This document shows, in pieces, positions 1-15,778 of a stretch of DNA of 64,000 nt. The translations under genes were made by a program, and so were the position numbers. Each line of letters begins with the position of its first letter. Position 1 is the stretch's first letter. Source of the stretch: Styela clava (lineage: Eukaryota; Chordata; Ascidiacea; Stolidobranchia; Styelidae); assembly GCF_964204865.1 (NCBI RefSeq), contig NC_135258.1:9477001-9541000 (forward strand), given 5' to 3'. Below the pieces are notes generated by a model. The model saw only the letters and a list, made by a program, of their open reading frames with translations. It was not told where the DNA came from and ran no database searches.

Positions 1-356
1 ATATTGATTAATAATGTATTTTTAGACTGATTCTTTGAAATATGGTCTAAGCTAGGCCATGTGCACTCACACAGAAGAACTACTGAAACTCCCATATTTT
101 CAAGATAATAAGACGATTTTCTGGAAATATTTTTTTGCCTGATTTTCTGGGGTCGACTTATTGGGTGGTTCGATTATCTTCTTCTTTTCTGAGGTCAGTT
201 TGGTATTAGTTTTGAACCAGAAAATACAGAAGAAGAAGAAAAAAGCAACAGAATACACCTATAGATTATTTGAAGTCAAGCCAGGGCTAATTCATTTATC
301 AAAAATGTTCTTATTTTTTGATACAGCTACGATTTGAATGCATACTTGGTACTCAC

Positions 357-4974
<4,618 letters not shown>

Positions 4975-5252
4975 TTATTTCCGGTCTTACTACTTACTGA
5001 ATACAGCACGAAACAGCGCAAAATAGTGGGGAAACAGCGCGAAAGAGCGCAAAACAGAGGGAAACAGTGTGAAGCAGAAAAAAATTTTGCAATGAGTTCG
5101 GGGCACCTTGTTTTGAGTTGGATTACCACGGCAGCAAATTAAAAACACAAACCAACGTATGTAGCCAATAATGCTGTAATGGCCGGTCTGCCCCTGCTGG
5201 TGACACATTTTGGGTACCATAATTTAGAACATTTTCCATGTGGATATGGTTG

Positions 5253-5273
5253 GCTTTAGGGTTAGGGTTAGGT
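5253..5273 (+). repeat. Short interstitial TTAGGG run
   Basis: Three near-perfect copies of the animal telomere hexamer TTAGGG in tandem inside the fold-back element, directly left of the nested hairpin element. Too short to be a telomere. Confidence 0.75.
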
Positions 5274-5276
5274 AAA

Positions 5277-5397
5277 AAGGGACCTCCAGAAGTATGTGCA
5301 TCAAGATGGCGCACAACCTGAAAATAGTATGTGTGTGTGTGTGTAGCGCCTTCAGGTTGTGCGACATATTGCTGCACATACTTCTGGTGCACCAAAA
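5277..5397. mobile_element. Nested hairpin MITE, copy 1 (with GT microsatellite loop)
   Basis: A near-palindrome of about 120 bp. The left arm runs CCTCCAGAAGTATGTGCATC to CACAACCTGAA; the right arm is its reverse complement, TTCAGGTTGTG to TACTTCTGGTGCACC. The loop carries a (GT)n tract near 5331-5345. The same arms occur at 51.33-51.44 kb with a different loop, so this is a dispersed hairpin element rather than a chance palindrome. Confidence 0.75.
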
Positions 5398-5694
5398 AGG
5401 TAGATAAAATTTCGCATGATAACCTATAATCCGGTACATAACCTTGTAAATATACCGGAAATAGCGCCATAAAACCATGGCGAGAGGCGCCGTGGTTCTT
5501 TCGTGGCAGGAGGTGGTAATGACTGCGTCTCCTGTTTTGCGCTGTTTCCCTCTGTTTTGCGCTGGTTTCCCTCTGTTTCGCGCTGTTTTCCTCTGTATTG
5601 CGCTGTTTCGCGCTATTTTGCGCCGTTTCGCGCTGTTTAGCGCTCTTTGCGGTGTTTCGCGCTGTATTCAGTAAGTAGTAAGACCCGTTTATTT

Positions 5695-8078
5695 CTGAAT
5701 CTCTGTGAAAGTGCTACATACACGCAACAACAATTATGCTGTAAACTGTATTATAAATCTAAAGATAATACAGGCAATCGCAATTCCATGTTTTTTCAAT
5801 AACTCGTAAAACAAATATGTTAATCAGAAACCACACTGGAACCGAAATAATTCAGTTCAAATAAAATTCACCAATGCAGTGAAATCATAATATATACTGA
5901 CTTTACAAAGTTGAAAACAACCTATCGTAATCTTGATGAAAAGTATGATAATATATAGAATATTCCTATGCATAAATTATGCAATTCAAGAGTCTTGCTG
6001 CACACTAACACAAATGTTTTTTCTGTAATGTTTTGTCTGACTAAATTCAGACTTCCTCAGTCAAGCAGTTTACAATAATGACAAGAAAAGAACAATCATG
6101 CGGTTTAAATACGATGATAAATAAATTTTTTAAAAATTGAATTTTCAGATGAAATGTGACCAAACAATGATAAAAATAATTATTAATGAATAGCAAGAAG
6201 ATAATTAAAGCAACTGATAAATATGTTACATGTTTATGAATTTCACAAAAAAAACAGTAACTCCTGTTATCTGAACAATTATAACGGCAAGCATTCATAT
6301 AAACATCCTTGGCCTCAAAATGTATCAATAAATATACCTAACTAATTCAATAACCAACATCACTGCCCGGAACATTCTTAAAGTCAGACAATGAGAAACG
6401 CCTTTTGTATTGTAATGTAAATAATTCAGTTATGCTTCAATGGGCAGGACAGGATGTTTGAACAGTCACCCAAATTACAAAGCGTACTTCAGTACAAAAA
6501 TATTCTGATGTCATGTCTAAGAAAAGTAGTCAAGATTCCTTTCTATTATAAAAACCAAGATCTGATTGTGTAAAACTATAGTAAATTTCAGTTAATATAC
6601 AGTCTGCAAAATATTTCAAACGCAGATAATAGCATATTTGGATATGGAAGTCAACTATAGTTTTTGACCTGTCTTGAGAAACACTTAAAAATGATAAAAG
6701 CGAGGAAACCTCTTGGTCTTATTTCCAATATAAAGACAAAAAACCAACAAAGACCGAATGATATATAATTTATGAACTTTCGCACATTTTAATTCATTTT
6801 GTTTACATTTACATTGAATAATTTCATTCCATCTTCCTTTTGCTGAAGGACAGAATACAGAAATATAAAACCAGCAGACAGTACATATTCCACTAATTTT
6901 CTTTAGATTTATGGCGATGGGCAGCACGAAAATCAGGAAGTGAAAGACTGCAGTGATTGTTCAAACTATGTTCAACTTCATAAGTTACTAGTACCGGTAG
7001 ACTACCTAAGTCTACTTGTATTACAGTAACGGTATGCTGCTACAGAATACCGGTATCCGTAATTTATATTTACGGTACGCCGCAGCCGGAGCGAACCCGG
7101 TGGGTGTCTATTTTATCTGACGACATTGACCTCACGTTCCGATACTAAACTGAATTTATTCGCTCTATAGTGACATCTTCCGATTTAAAATTTCGACCCA
7201 AACTTACGAACCGAAGATACTGAACAGAGCGAGAAAGAATTTATTGCTCTCGTCAAACCAGAAAGACAGATGATCATATACTATACATATATACAAAATA
7301 AGAATTCAGAGTTTTTGGTATATGACTGGGAGGTAACGATACTACCGATAAGGTCATCAGAGTCTGATATCACACAATATGAATAAATACTTAATAGGTT
7401 CAACATTTTTGACTCTCCTTATATTTTGTGAAAAAAAAGAAAGTTTTGTACTAACTTCCATGCTGATTTCAAAATATGAATTAATGACGGGCAAGCAGAA
7501 TAAAAAAATAAAATAGCTGAGAGTGAAGTCTCATAAACGGTTATGTGGGAAATGAAGATTGTACCAGAATTTGTTTGGAAGTCTTGGGCTCAATACACAA
7601 ATGTATGAAGATTCAATGAGCGATTATTGGTTTAAATGTGCTATTGGTGCAAAAGTTCCCCATGTAATGTTACTCTTGTACATAAGATTTAAAATTTTAC
7701 AAAGGCTCAATGAACAAGCAATGCAAGTTTTTCGAATAAAGATATACTCAAATGCCTGTTTGAGTTAATGCAACACAAACACCGCGGACGTAGTTACTTT
7801 TATCATTATAATTAGGTTCCAATCAAGATGTAGACTACCAAAATCATAAAATTATTTACATTTCAAATATCATGTGGCTTACTGACATTCGTAAATACAT
7901 ATACAAAAGCCGTCACTGACATGTGTTTACGTGAACCATCCTACGACGTTGAGTAATTGTCGCTCACATAATTACCCCTTCACAGGACGCGACCTGTGCA
8001 GGGTAACTATTAGAAGTACTTTGGCAAGCTTATTCCTACGCTTTGCACAGAACCCCAGCATTTGTTGAAACGCTGGAC
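5695..8078. other. Intergenic, no gene seen
   Basis: AT-rich region without a convincing exon on either strand. The longest open frames (93 and 80 codons, minus strand) are low-complexity and match no family I recognise. TACCGGTA palindromes appear near 6995 and 7050, a motif shared with other repeat-like patches at 11.0, 12.0, 12.25 and 49.25 kb. Confidence 0.5.
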
Positions 8079-8849
8079 CAGCGTTTCCCAAACTTTTTTG
8101 GCCACGGAACACTTACGCTTTTCATCTCGCCTCGCGGAACACCAAAAAATGAAAGGGTAAAATTGATAAAGAAATGGTGTAAAGTAGCGGTTCTCAAAGG
8201 GTGCGCTGCTAATGCGCCGTGGGGAGTTGCCAAATGCGCTGCGAACACTAACAGAATTGTGTTCAACATAACTAAAACATGATTGAATATTTTACATATT
8301 GCATTTATTATAAATGTTTTATTTCTTTTTATTGTAAATGCTGTGTATAGTAATCAATAAATTCATGTTACCTTTCTATGTCGCTTACTTCTATTACGTA
8401 GTGTTTGCCTCTAATGTTACGTAGTACCAATGGAAATAGAAGTACTTGCTGCAATTTTGCGAGCTGCGATTTATTTATCTGCTGAATCGAGTTTGGCGAA
8501 CATAATTAAGCTTTTCAGCATTTCAAAGTAAAACCAGGCAGATGTGAAGAAAAAAGAGTTGGCCCTTTGCCTTCATTATCTGGGTCTACGCGTTTGCCTA
8601 TTGCAAAACCAAAAAGATTGCCATTAATTTGATAATGAACTTGACAGTCAAAAAGCTAGGCCGACGGTTAACGAAAATGCCACTACATTCAGAAAGTTAG
8701 TCCGATTTAGGCCGAAGGTACGCGATATTGAACAGTCGCCAGTTGGGCGACAACTTCACGATCCCGAAATAGCCAATTTAGTCGTAATTTTGATCCCTTT
8801 TCCACGGAACACTCGGAAGATGCTCGGAACACAGTTTGGCATACGCTGC
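8079..8849. mobile_element. Non-autonomous hAT-like element, about 770 bp
   Basis: The left end CAGCGTTTCCCAAACTTTTT and the right end GTTTGGCATACGCTG are imperfect inverted repeats of the hAT type (CAGxGxTxxCCAAAC). They are flanked by near-identical octamers, CGCTGGAC at 8071-8078 and CGCTAGAC at 8850-8857, consistent with the 8-bp target duplication of hAT transposons. Inside, GGAACAC repeats lie near both ends, and a segment at about 8187-8260 starting CGGTTCTCAAAGGGTGCG looks like part of a second element. No transposase reading frame is present. Confidence 0.7.
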
Positions 8850-9652
8850 CGCTAGACTACTGGGCATACCAGGTTTTGCATGCCTTGAAGTATTTTTTTC
8901 AAATAACATATACAGTTCTACTTTTTGTTAATATTTTTTGTTGGACTTGCTTGTGGGTACGGGTGGGTATAGGTAAAAATTGATTCTTAATCATTCTGAA
9001 ACACTCGAGAGGTGTCGCGTGGTAATGGATCTTTTCCCATCATAGTTAACTTAATATAGTTAGCTCACGCTATTTTCTTCTTTGTTTATTTATGTTACAC
9101 AGTTCTCTCGTTGCTCTTGAGTGATGCGTCATGGTATTCTCTCAACGCAATATTGTGGCGCATGTAGTTCTCGGCTATCTGGCTGTAGCCGATGTCTAAG
9201 GAGGATGTAGGTTATCGGACTGGTATGATATCGTTCTATATTGTTTGAATGTCTCTTGCCTTTGACAGAAAACGATTGCTCCTGAGAGCAAAACTCATAA
9301 AATAACATCTTGAGACAAATTCATTTCTGTTACCAAATTTTAATTTCCAGTTATCATCGCAACTTTTTTTTAATTTATCGTCAACTAAAATACCGCCCGA
9401 CACTCGACCAGGCGTGTGTCGCGCTGGATCGATAGGAACGGATTCATCAGCGACTCAAAATCCAAAATATATGTATTTTATTGGGAGCGCAAAATAAATG
9501 TGACAAAGCGCATTGTTTGGCGTTATAACTTTGTATTCTCGGGAAACGGCTGTCGTGAAAAATAAAATTTGATCCAAATTAATCACAAATAATGTTTTAT
9601 CATCTAACGCCGGTACACATCATTTTCCGGTAAACTCGAAAAGTCATTTCAA
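8850..9652. other. Intergenic, no gene seen
   Basis: Mixed sequence between the hAT-like element and the LINE remnant. No exon, RNA gene or clear repeat structure was found. Confidence 0.45.
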
Positions 9653-10790
9653 TATAGATAGATAGATAGAAGTTTATTCATCATCCAGTCATTAGCCAAT
9701 AAGTCAAACACAAACAACAACATTCGATAAGTAAAAGAAGAATAAATCGACTAACAACGGAATTGATAGGAGGTTGGAAGGACCATACGGTCACTAAATC
9801 GAAACAACTCTCCTGGCATAAAAAAGGTTGACAGATTACATTTTATATTATAGCAATTATAAAACCTTTTAACTTGTTGTAACTAACAATTGAGCAACAA
9901 GAGTAATGTGACACATATTGAGACAAATTTAAAATAGAAGCGGCAAGAAAAAGCATTTAGTTTTATATCACACAAAATAAAAACGTACAAGTAGAAAAGT
10001 TATGAATCAGTACTTATTCAGAAAAGACTGGAAATACTTCTTGGAAAAAACATTAAAACTGGAAATTTCCTTTAGGTTTTCGTTAATATCGTTCCAAATT
10101 CTCACACCCTGGTACTTTATGGAATTTTGGGCCCGCGAGGATGAAAATCGTGGTACAAATAATCCTCCCTTTCGAGATGAACGAGTACCATATGTATGTG
10201 AATTTTTTGTTGTAACAAAATATTGTTGTATTACGCGAGGGGCAGTGCTATTTACCGCTTGATACATGAGCCTTCCCATTTCATAAAAATATAGATCTTT
10301 TATTCTAAGAATACCAAGAATTTTGTAATTACTACTCAAATTTGCCCAGCGTGGCACCCCGTAGATGGCTCGAATTGCTTTATTTTGGATTAGCTGTAAT
10401 TTGTTAAGACTGGTTTTGTCACAACAACCCCAAGTTACGATACCATACAGAATACAAGAATGAAATAATGAATAGTAAATGATTTTTAAAGCATGCAATG
10501 TCAAATAGTGTCTAAGTTTGAACATAATCCCAGTCACTCTTGATAACTTGCTATATAGATATTCAGTATGAGCATGCTATTTAAATTTATTGTCAATAAT
10601 TATCCCAAGATATTTCATGCATGACACTTCAATTAACATTTTATCACCAAAAGATACATGGAAAGCTCTACTTATATTTTTTTGGTGAGAAAGCATATAG
10701 GTCGATTTAGAATAATTTACAGTCAATTTATTTGCTCTCATCCAGGCATCCACTTTGCTTATTTTATTATTTATGAGAATTTGAAGAATA
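9653..10790 (-). mobile_element. 5'-truncated non-LTR retrotransposon (reverse transcriptase C-terminus)
   Basis: On the minus strand an open frame ending at 10007 encodes the C-terminal part of a jockey/CR1-like reverse transcriptase: MTGIMFKLRHYLTLHALKII, then CILYGIVTWG, LQLIQNKAIRAIYG and a tail with YGTRSS. Upstream, in the same frame, lies the RT thumb region (WMRANKLTVNYSKS, KYLGIIIDN), interrupted by a TAG at 10579-10577 where a tryptophan is expected. Nothing recognisable as RT is seen beyond about 10790, so the copy is 5'-truncated and dead. The 3' end (low coordinates) finishes in a short GATA repeat near 9655-9672, as many LINE-like elements do. Confidence 0.85.
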
Positions 10791-10904
10791 TGAGGGCAGT
10801 GGTGGCTTTTAGCAATACATGTGTCATATAAAATGAAGAATGTTTCACTATTCCAAAAAATTAAAATTGTTGCAATCGAAAAATCGCCTGTAAGATAAAT
10901 ACAA

Positions 10905-11402
10905 GAGAGCTATGCTCAAATATATGGACACTTAAAATAAAACGAAATATATTATCATTACTTCACCGAAAACCATAGGGTATCCTACACGAATCTGAAC
11001 AGTGAAACAGCTGCATGGCTATGGTAACTGACTTACTAGTACTTGGTACAAATACCGGTACAGGGACTGTCATAGCTCTTCCATGTCCTGTGGTAATGAT
11101 TTATGTTGTTTACATCAGAACTGTAACGAAAAGATGAGAGCGTAATTCACAAAGGTACCGTACGGTACCTTACCAGTAGGCCTACCTGTTGCTGTACTGT
11201 CGGCCTGTTAATCTATCGTGGAACGGTTCTTCTCTGGCATATAAAAACGAAATTCCATTTGCTCTTATCAAAATTGGTCCAGTATTTGAAGAGAATAGCG
11301 ATTTTATAATAGTGGTGGTGACGAAAAAAAATAAGAAAAATAACAACAACATAATATTGAAACGATCGTTATGTCCACTAAAGTGTCCAAAAATGATGCC
11401 AT
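10905..11402 (-). repeat. Dispersed repeat family R1, long copy
   Basis: Matches 49060-49740 over its length: it begins AGAGAGCTATGCTCAAA, has ACCGGTAC palindromes and a TCCATGTCCTGTGG stretch in the middle, and ends with AAATTGGTCCAGTATTTGAAG followed by GAAACGATCGTTATGTCCAC. The right portion is the reverse complement of the shorter R1 copies at 22.7, 27.1, 52.6 and 55.5 kb. No coding capacity. Confidence 0.65.
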
Positions 11403-13755
11403 AATGCCGTCTTACGCGTTCTAAATATTCAAGCTGGAATTACGGTGTTTGACATCTGCGAGCTCTTTACGAGAAAACGCAAGTATAATCACGCGAGACA
11501 GATTTCGTCGCCAGTGAATAAAACTCGTCCCTGAATAATAAATTGACGTACGGCGACGAAGAGGCGGAAACCGTGTCCTATGGATTCAAATCCTCCGGAT
11601 TCGGTATTCTATATCGCCCCTTTCTACTTGGGAGTATCTGAATTCTTACTTTTGTGCTCTAATCCTGGTATAAAATTTTAATTACCATCCAATAAATGCT
11701 ATCACAGAACAGCAGAAACACTCTACCCCTACTCCACTTTGATAAATTATGGTACCGACGCAGAGATGATTGGCAGATGCCACGACATCCCACTTTATTC
11801 TAATGCATCAGTATATATTTTCACTAACAAAACCATTCCAAATACGCAAATAAATTCAAACGGAAATCCTCTTCCGTAAGCTTCAAAATGTAGCAAACTG
11901 ATGACGCAGGAACGCATCACTCATGCGTAGCAAACCGGCCGTGAGCGAACTGTATTCAGTAAACTATGGTCTTATCGTGGCGGTCCACATCTTAGATTCA
12001 GAGTATATTTCTGCATATACGGCAGTGGTATTGTTGTAACATACGGTACCGGTATCGGACGGCACGGCGCGGTAAGTTATTAATGTATGTAGGCTATGTA
12101 GTATGTTTAGTTGCCTCAAAATTGTAACAGTATCTGTATAATAATTAAACAGTATAACAGAGACAGGGTACATGTTCGATGTTCAAGACCTTCTGATCTT
12201 ACTGGCCTAAGATACAGATGTGCGACATGCACCCCAACAAGTAGGCTACCGGTACCGGTATAACTGCATTTTAGGACTGCTGCGTTATAGTAGGACAACA
12301 GACATGAAATATACAAATAACACTCTTGTTAGCTGTTGATTGGCGCTAGATGCTTCCAGTCACTTTTTCAGGTAGTTTTATTTCGATAGTCTTAAGTGTT
12401 TAAGTTAATAGTCTTTAAGTCTAGGTAGGAATGTTACGAAACACGCTTTTCTGCATCAAAAAATATATGCATCACGTCTGCTAAGTACCGAACCATTAAG
12501 CCGTGTCGTAATACCGTACCGTACCTCTCATAAAAACGACTACGAACTGCCTGCTGTTGTTTGGAATTCCTGCTGTTGTTTGGAATTCCATGAAATTTTA
12601 ACCTAACTTAGACAAAATACATAACTATGATTTGGTATTTGAATTTTTTCATTAGTGCATAAATTTCCCAACATTTGGAGCTTTCAAAAATTACGCTCAA
12701 GTTATACGTACTGCAAATTAATGATATTGTCTATGGACACCAATAAAATTTATATGGACATGTGTATGTCATTCCTAACTTGATACTTGATACAATTTTT
12801 ATGAAGTTTGTCCAATCAGAACATCGATAATTATTACCCGTGAGGAGGCACTGTCAAACTAATATGCACAACTCCAGCAAGTTCTTACTAAAAAAAGGCA
12901 ATTTGCATACGTATACGAGACGCTACAAATTAATTCAAGGCTCGTAAAATATGATCTTAGCACGAGTCTGTCAACGCGTATCAGTTATCGATTCAATGCC
13001 AACATTTTCCCTCGCAGCGATTCCTCTCGTTTTGTGCTTCACTAAGTGCGGTAAATATCTTACGATTTGGGAATTTTAAATGATAATTAATTGTTCATTT
13101 ATTAAGGTCGGACATGAAAAACGCCATATCAGTTAATTACCGCGTAGGCGCGGACTTGCGTAGTGGGGATTGGGGAAGGTCGTTGCCGACCAGAGGTTAT
13201 GTAAAGTTCAGAGACTTTCTCAAACATAATTAATTGGAAAGCAGCTAATTTCGTTAAAAAGAATTTGTAAACATTGTTGCATTAGGTTCTTCTATTCACA
13301 ATATCTTTTCGTTCAGTGTTCATTTAAATATATTTTTTTTGTAACATACCTAGTCTATATATAGTACGGCCTAAAATCTGAGGTATAAACAGCTGTTGTA
13401 AATGGTAACTTGATAATTTTTGCGCTATAGATAGTGAAAGATTTTCCCTCAAACTATTTACTTTACATGAACTGAAGACTGAAAGACACTTAGTCTACTT
13501 TCAGACTTAAATGAATAGAAGTGCCAAATGTGTCAAACTCTCGATTTTTTTAATAATAATCAGATTATTAACACAGATTCATTGTCATCGCAAAATGAGT
13601 AAACCACTCCTTGTTTATACAGCCTTGTTACAGTATTACTGTATTAGGCATTCTGACTTATTTACAGTATTTATGTTCATCTTAAGAAATTTGTAATTGA
13701 ATCTCTAAAATTTTAATATATTTAAGTGCTCGATATAAACTAGGCTAATTCGAAA
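11403..13755. other. Intergenic upstream of riboflavin kinase
   Basis: No exon recognised. It holds ACCGGTACCGGT palindromes at about 12044 and 12250, and a perfect 20-bp tandem duplication of TGCTGTTGTTTGGAATTCC type at 12551-12590. A comparatively GC-rich patch at 13,000-13,200 could be the RFK promoter region, but no core motif is clear. Confidence 0.45.
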
Positions 13756-14256
13756 ATGAATGGCATAAAAACATTCTCCAGCTTGCCTTATTTTTGCCGA
13801 GGAACAGTTATCAAAGGCTTTGGCAGAGGAAGCAAAGAACTTGGTATTCCCACTGCAAATTTTCCAGAATCTGTTGTTGATAATTTACCTCACGATGTCT
13901 CTGCTGGAGTGTATTATGGATGGGGACAAATAGGTTCAGGTCCTGTGCATAAAATGGTTATGAGCATTGGATGGAATCCATATTACAACAACACAAAAAA
14001 GTCAATGGAAACACATTTAATTCATAAATTCGATAAAGATTTTTATGGCAGTGAACTCGGATTGGTTATCCTCGGGTATATTCGTCCGGAGACTAATTTT
14101 GACTCCCTGGAAAAGCTTGTTAAAGCCATTCGTACAGACATTGAAATTGCAAATCATAAACTAAACCAGGAAGATGCAAGAGAATTTTTATTGCATGACT
14201 TTTTCAAACATCCTGTGGGGCAATCATCTACCAATGGTACACATAGTAGTTTATGA
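13756..14256 (+). CDS. RFK: Riboflavin kinase
   Basis: An uninterrupted 166-residue frame encodes riboflavin kinase (flavokinase), which transfers phosphate from ATP to riboflavin to make FMN in the cytosol. LPYFCRGTVIKGFGRGSKEL at residues 10-29 is followed by the PTAN motif (32-35) that binds Mg-ATP and riboflavin. The core SIGWNPYY and the KKSMETH segment carry the catalytic glutamate at about residue 85, and the family region RPETNFDSLEKLV is present. The length is close to the 155 residues of the human enzyme, with about ten extra residues before the conserved LPYFCRG. The coding region is intronless; a 5' UTR intron cannot be excluded. The next gene starts 1.5 kb downstream on the same strand after a polyadenylation signal, so no operon is implied. 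Confidence 0.97.
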   Translation: MNGIKTFSSLPYFCRGTVIKGFGRGSKELGIPTANFPESVVDNLPHDVSAGVYYGWGQIGSGPVHKMVMSIGWNPYYNNTKKSMETHLIHKFDKDFYGSELGLVILGYIRPETNFDSLEKLVKAIRTDIEIANHKLNQEDAREFLLHDFFKHPVGQSSTNGTHSSL

Positions 14257-14521
14257 TGACAGATGTTTGACCAAATCTATATTCATATAATGATTTCATT
14301 GTGAATATCAACATGACGATAGTTCGATATTTTAAAAATTATTTTACACAACTTTCATTTATTGATATTCTATATTGATTTATGCTATTGTGAAGCAAAA
14401 TCATGATATATGCGAAATTTTGCTTGCATTTAATTTTACAAAAGTTACGATTGTCTTTCAATTAAATTCTTTCGTAAATACACTGGTCAATTTTGACACC
14501 AGCCTATAATTCACAGAATGT

Positions 14522-14527
14522 AATAAA
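14522..14527 (+). terminator. Polyadenylation signal for RFK
   Basis: AATAAA about 265 bp after the RFK stop codon, the first canonical signal in the right orientation. Confidence 0.55.
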
Positions 14528-15778
14528 AGTGAATCAATATCTGTATTGCCAATTTATTGATACATTCCTCTCTCTAAAATATACCATGTTATGAATTATA
14601 TGGTATGGGACTAGTCATTCTGCTTTCCAGGCTATTTGAACTATATCCCTGTGCTTTTCCAAAAATATCAATTGTGTGCAAACTGGAAATATTTAAATTA
14701 GAAATTTTTGTACTTTCATCATTATTCCTCGAAATGAGTTTAATGCTGTCTACGATGTTATTTCAAATTACTGTGTTTGTATGTATTGCCTTGACGGAAG
14801 TCTGAAAATATTTGTAATTATCATTAGCTAATATGCAATTTGTAGAAAATACTATTTGAGTTGATATAAATTGCAATGATACATAGTATATAATTTAAAA
14901 TTGAAATTGCCTCATATTTTTCTTACTTGCTAGAATTTAATGAATATTTTCAACTGTTCCATTTATAAAAAATTCAAACATTTTTTATTAAAAGGATTCG
15001 CTATATTTTTGCATTCTAGACATATTATACATCCCCTTAGGCATGCACTACTGTCAACAAACCAGTTTTTCTTAAAAGGTGATAACAAGTGATAATAAAC
15101 TAATTCCTTCCGGCCATATATTTGTGATAGGAATATCATTATTTGTTTACACAAATTATACAATCGTGCTGCTACTAACAACTGCCATTTCGTTGCGGTG
15201 TAATAGATCCAATATTCCGAATTTACTGTTTTGAATTTCAGCATGATAATAATCTTCTGCACTATTTTTTACTTTCATTACGTTTTTAGTTAAAAATAAA
15301 TTAATTTATGCATGAATTTGAATACAAGTGAAACTTGCTAATTTGAAAACGGTGTTACTCAAGAATGTGGAAAAAAATTCAGTTTTTTCAATAGTAAAAC
15401 ACATAAAATTCCGTCGATATACAGAACTTCATTTACCAATATACCAGCTCAAATTCACCATTTTTTAAATTAAATTTATTGCCATGATAATTGACTACCT
15501 GCAGCCTAAATTTTCGTTTCCCATTTGCAATCCTTATAATTTATCATTGAACCATGTTATATCTTTTCTAATTCATGTTCCAATATTGAAAATTATATGA
15601 AAATTGATTTTAATATGGCCATATCTTACAACAATTCGTTCATCATATTTATTGTATTTGTGAGCATCATAATTTTATATTTATATAATGAAAATAATAT
15701 AATTTGGAGATTCAGAACTTCTAATTTTTTTAATTATATCTTCTTTTTAAAGGTATTTTTAACTATTTATCAATAAAA
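14528..15778. other. Intergenic between RFK and GNPNAT1
   Basis: AT-rich. Open frames of 66 and 99 codons have no recognisable content. A TTTTAAAG just upstream of the GNPNAT1 start could be part of a 5' UTR acceptor, but this is uncertain. Confidence 0.45.

Larger units (their letters stand above)
4975..5694. mobile_element. Fold-back DNA element with GC-rich subrepeat arms
   Basis: The outer ends are inverted copies of each other: GGTCTTACTACTTACTGAAT near 4983 recurs as its reverse complement around 5665-5684. Inside each end is an irregular array of short units of the type GCGCTGTTTC/GCGCTGTTTTG, so the two arms can pair over roughly 100-170 bp. The middle holds a short (TTAGGG)n run and a second, smaller hairpin element. 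No transposase frame is present; the open frames in the right arm simply read through the subrepeats. This fits a non-autonomous fold-back or MITE-type transposon. The exact ends and a target duplication could not be fixed. Confidence 0.7.

Noticed and set aside
5519-5670. Regularly spaced GCGCTGTTT units as a CRISPR-like array
   Set aside because: Units are too short and irregular, spacers are not unique, and the genome is eukaryotic; the units mirror those in the inverted arm at 4.98-5.08 kb.
5477-5674. 65-codon frame in the fold-back element
   Set aside because: It is a read-through of GCGCTGTTT subrepeats, giving a Cys/Arg/Phe-rich artefact.
8036-8282. Overlapping 77- and 79-codon frames on opposite strands
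   Set aside because: Both lie mainly within a hAT-like element and have no protein features; GC-rich element ends make frames open by chance.
10002-10262. 86-codon plus-strand frame
   Set aside because: Antisense shadow of the reverse transcriptase remnant.
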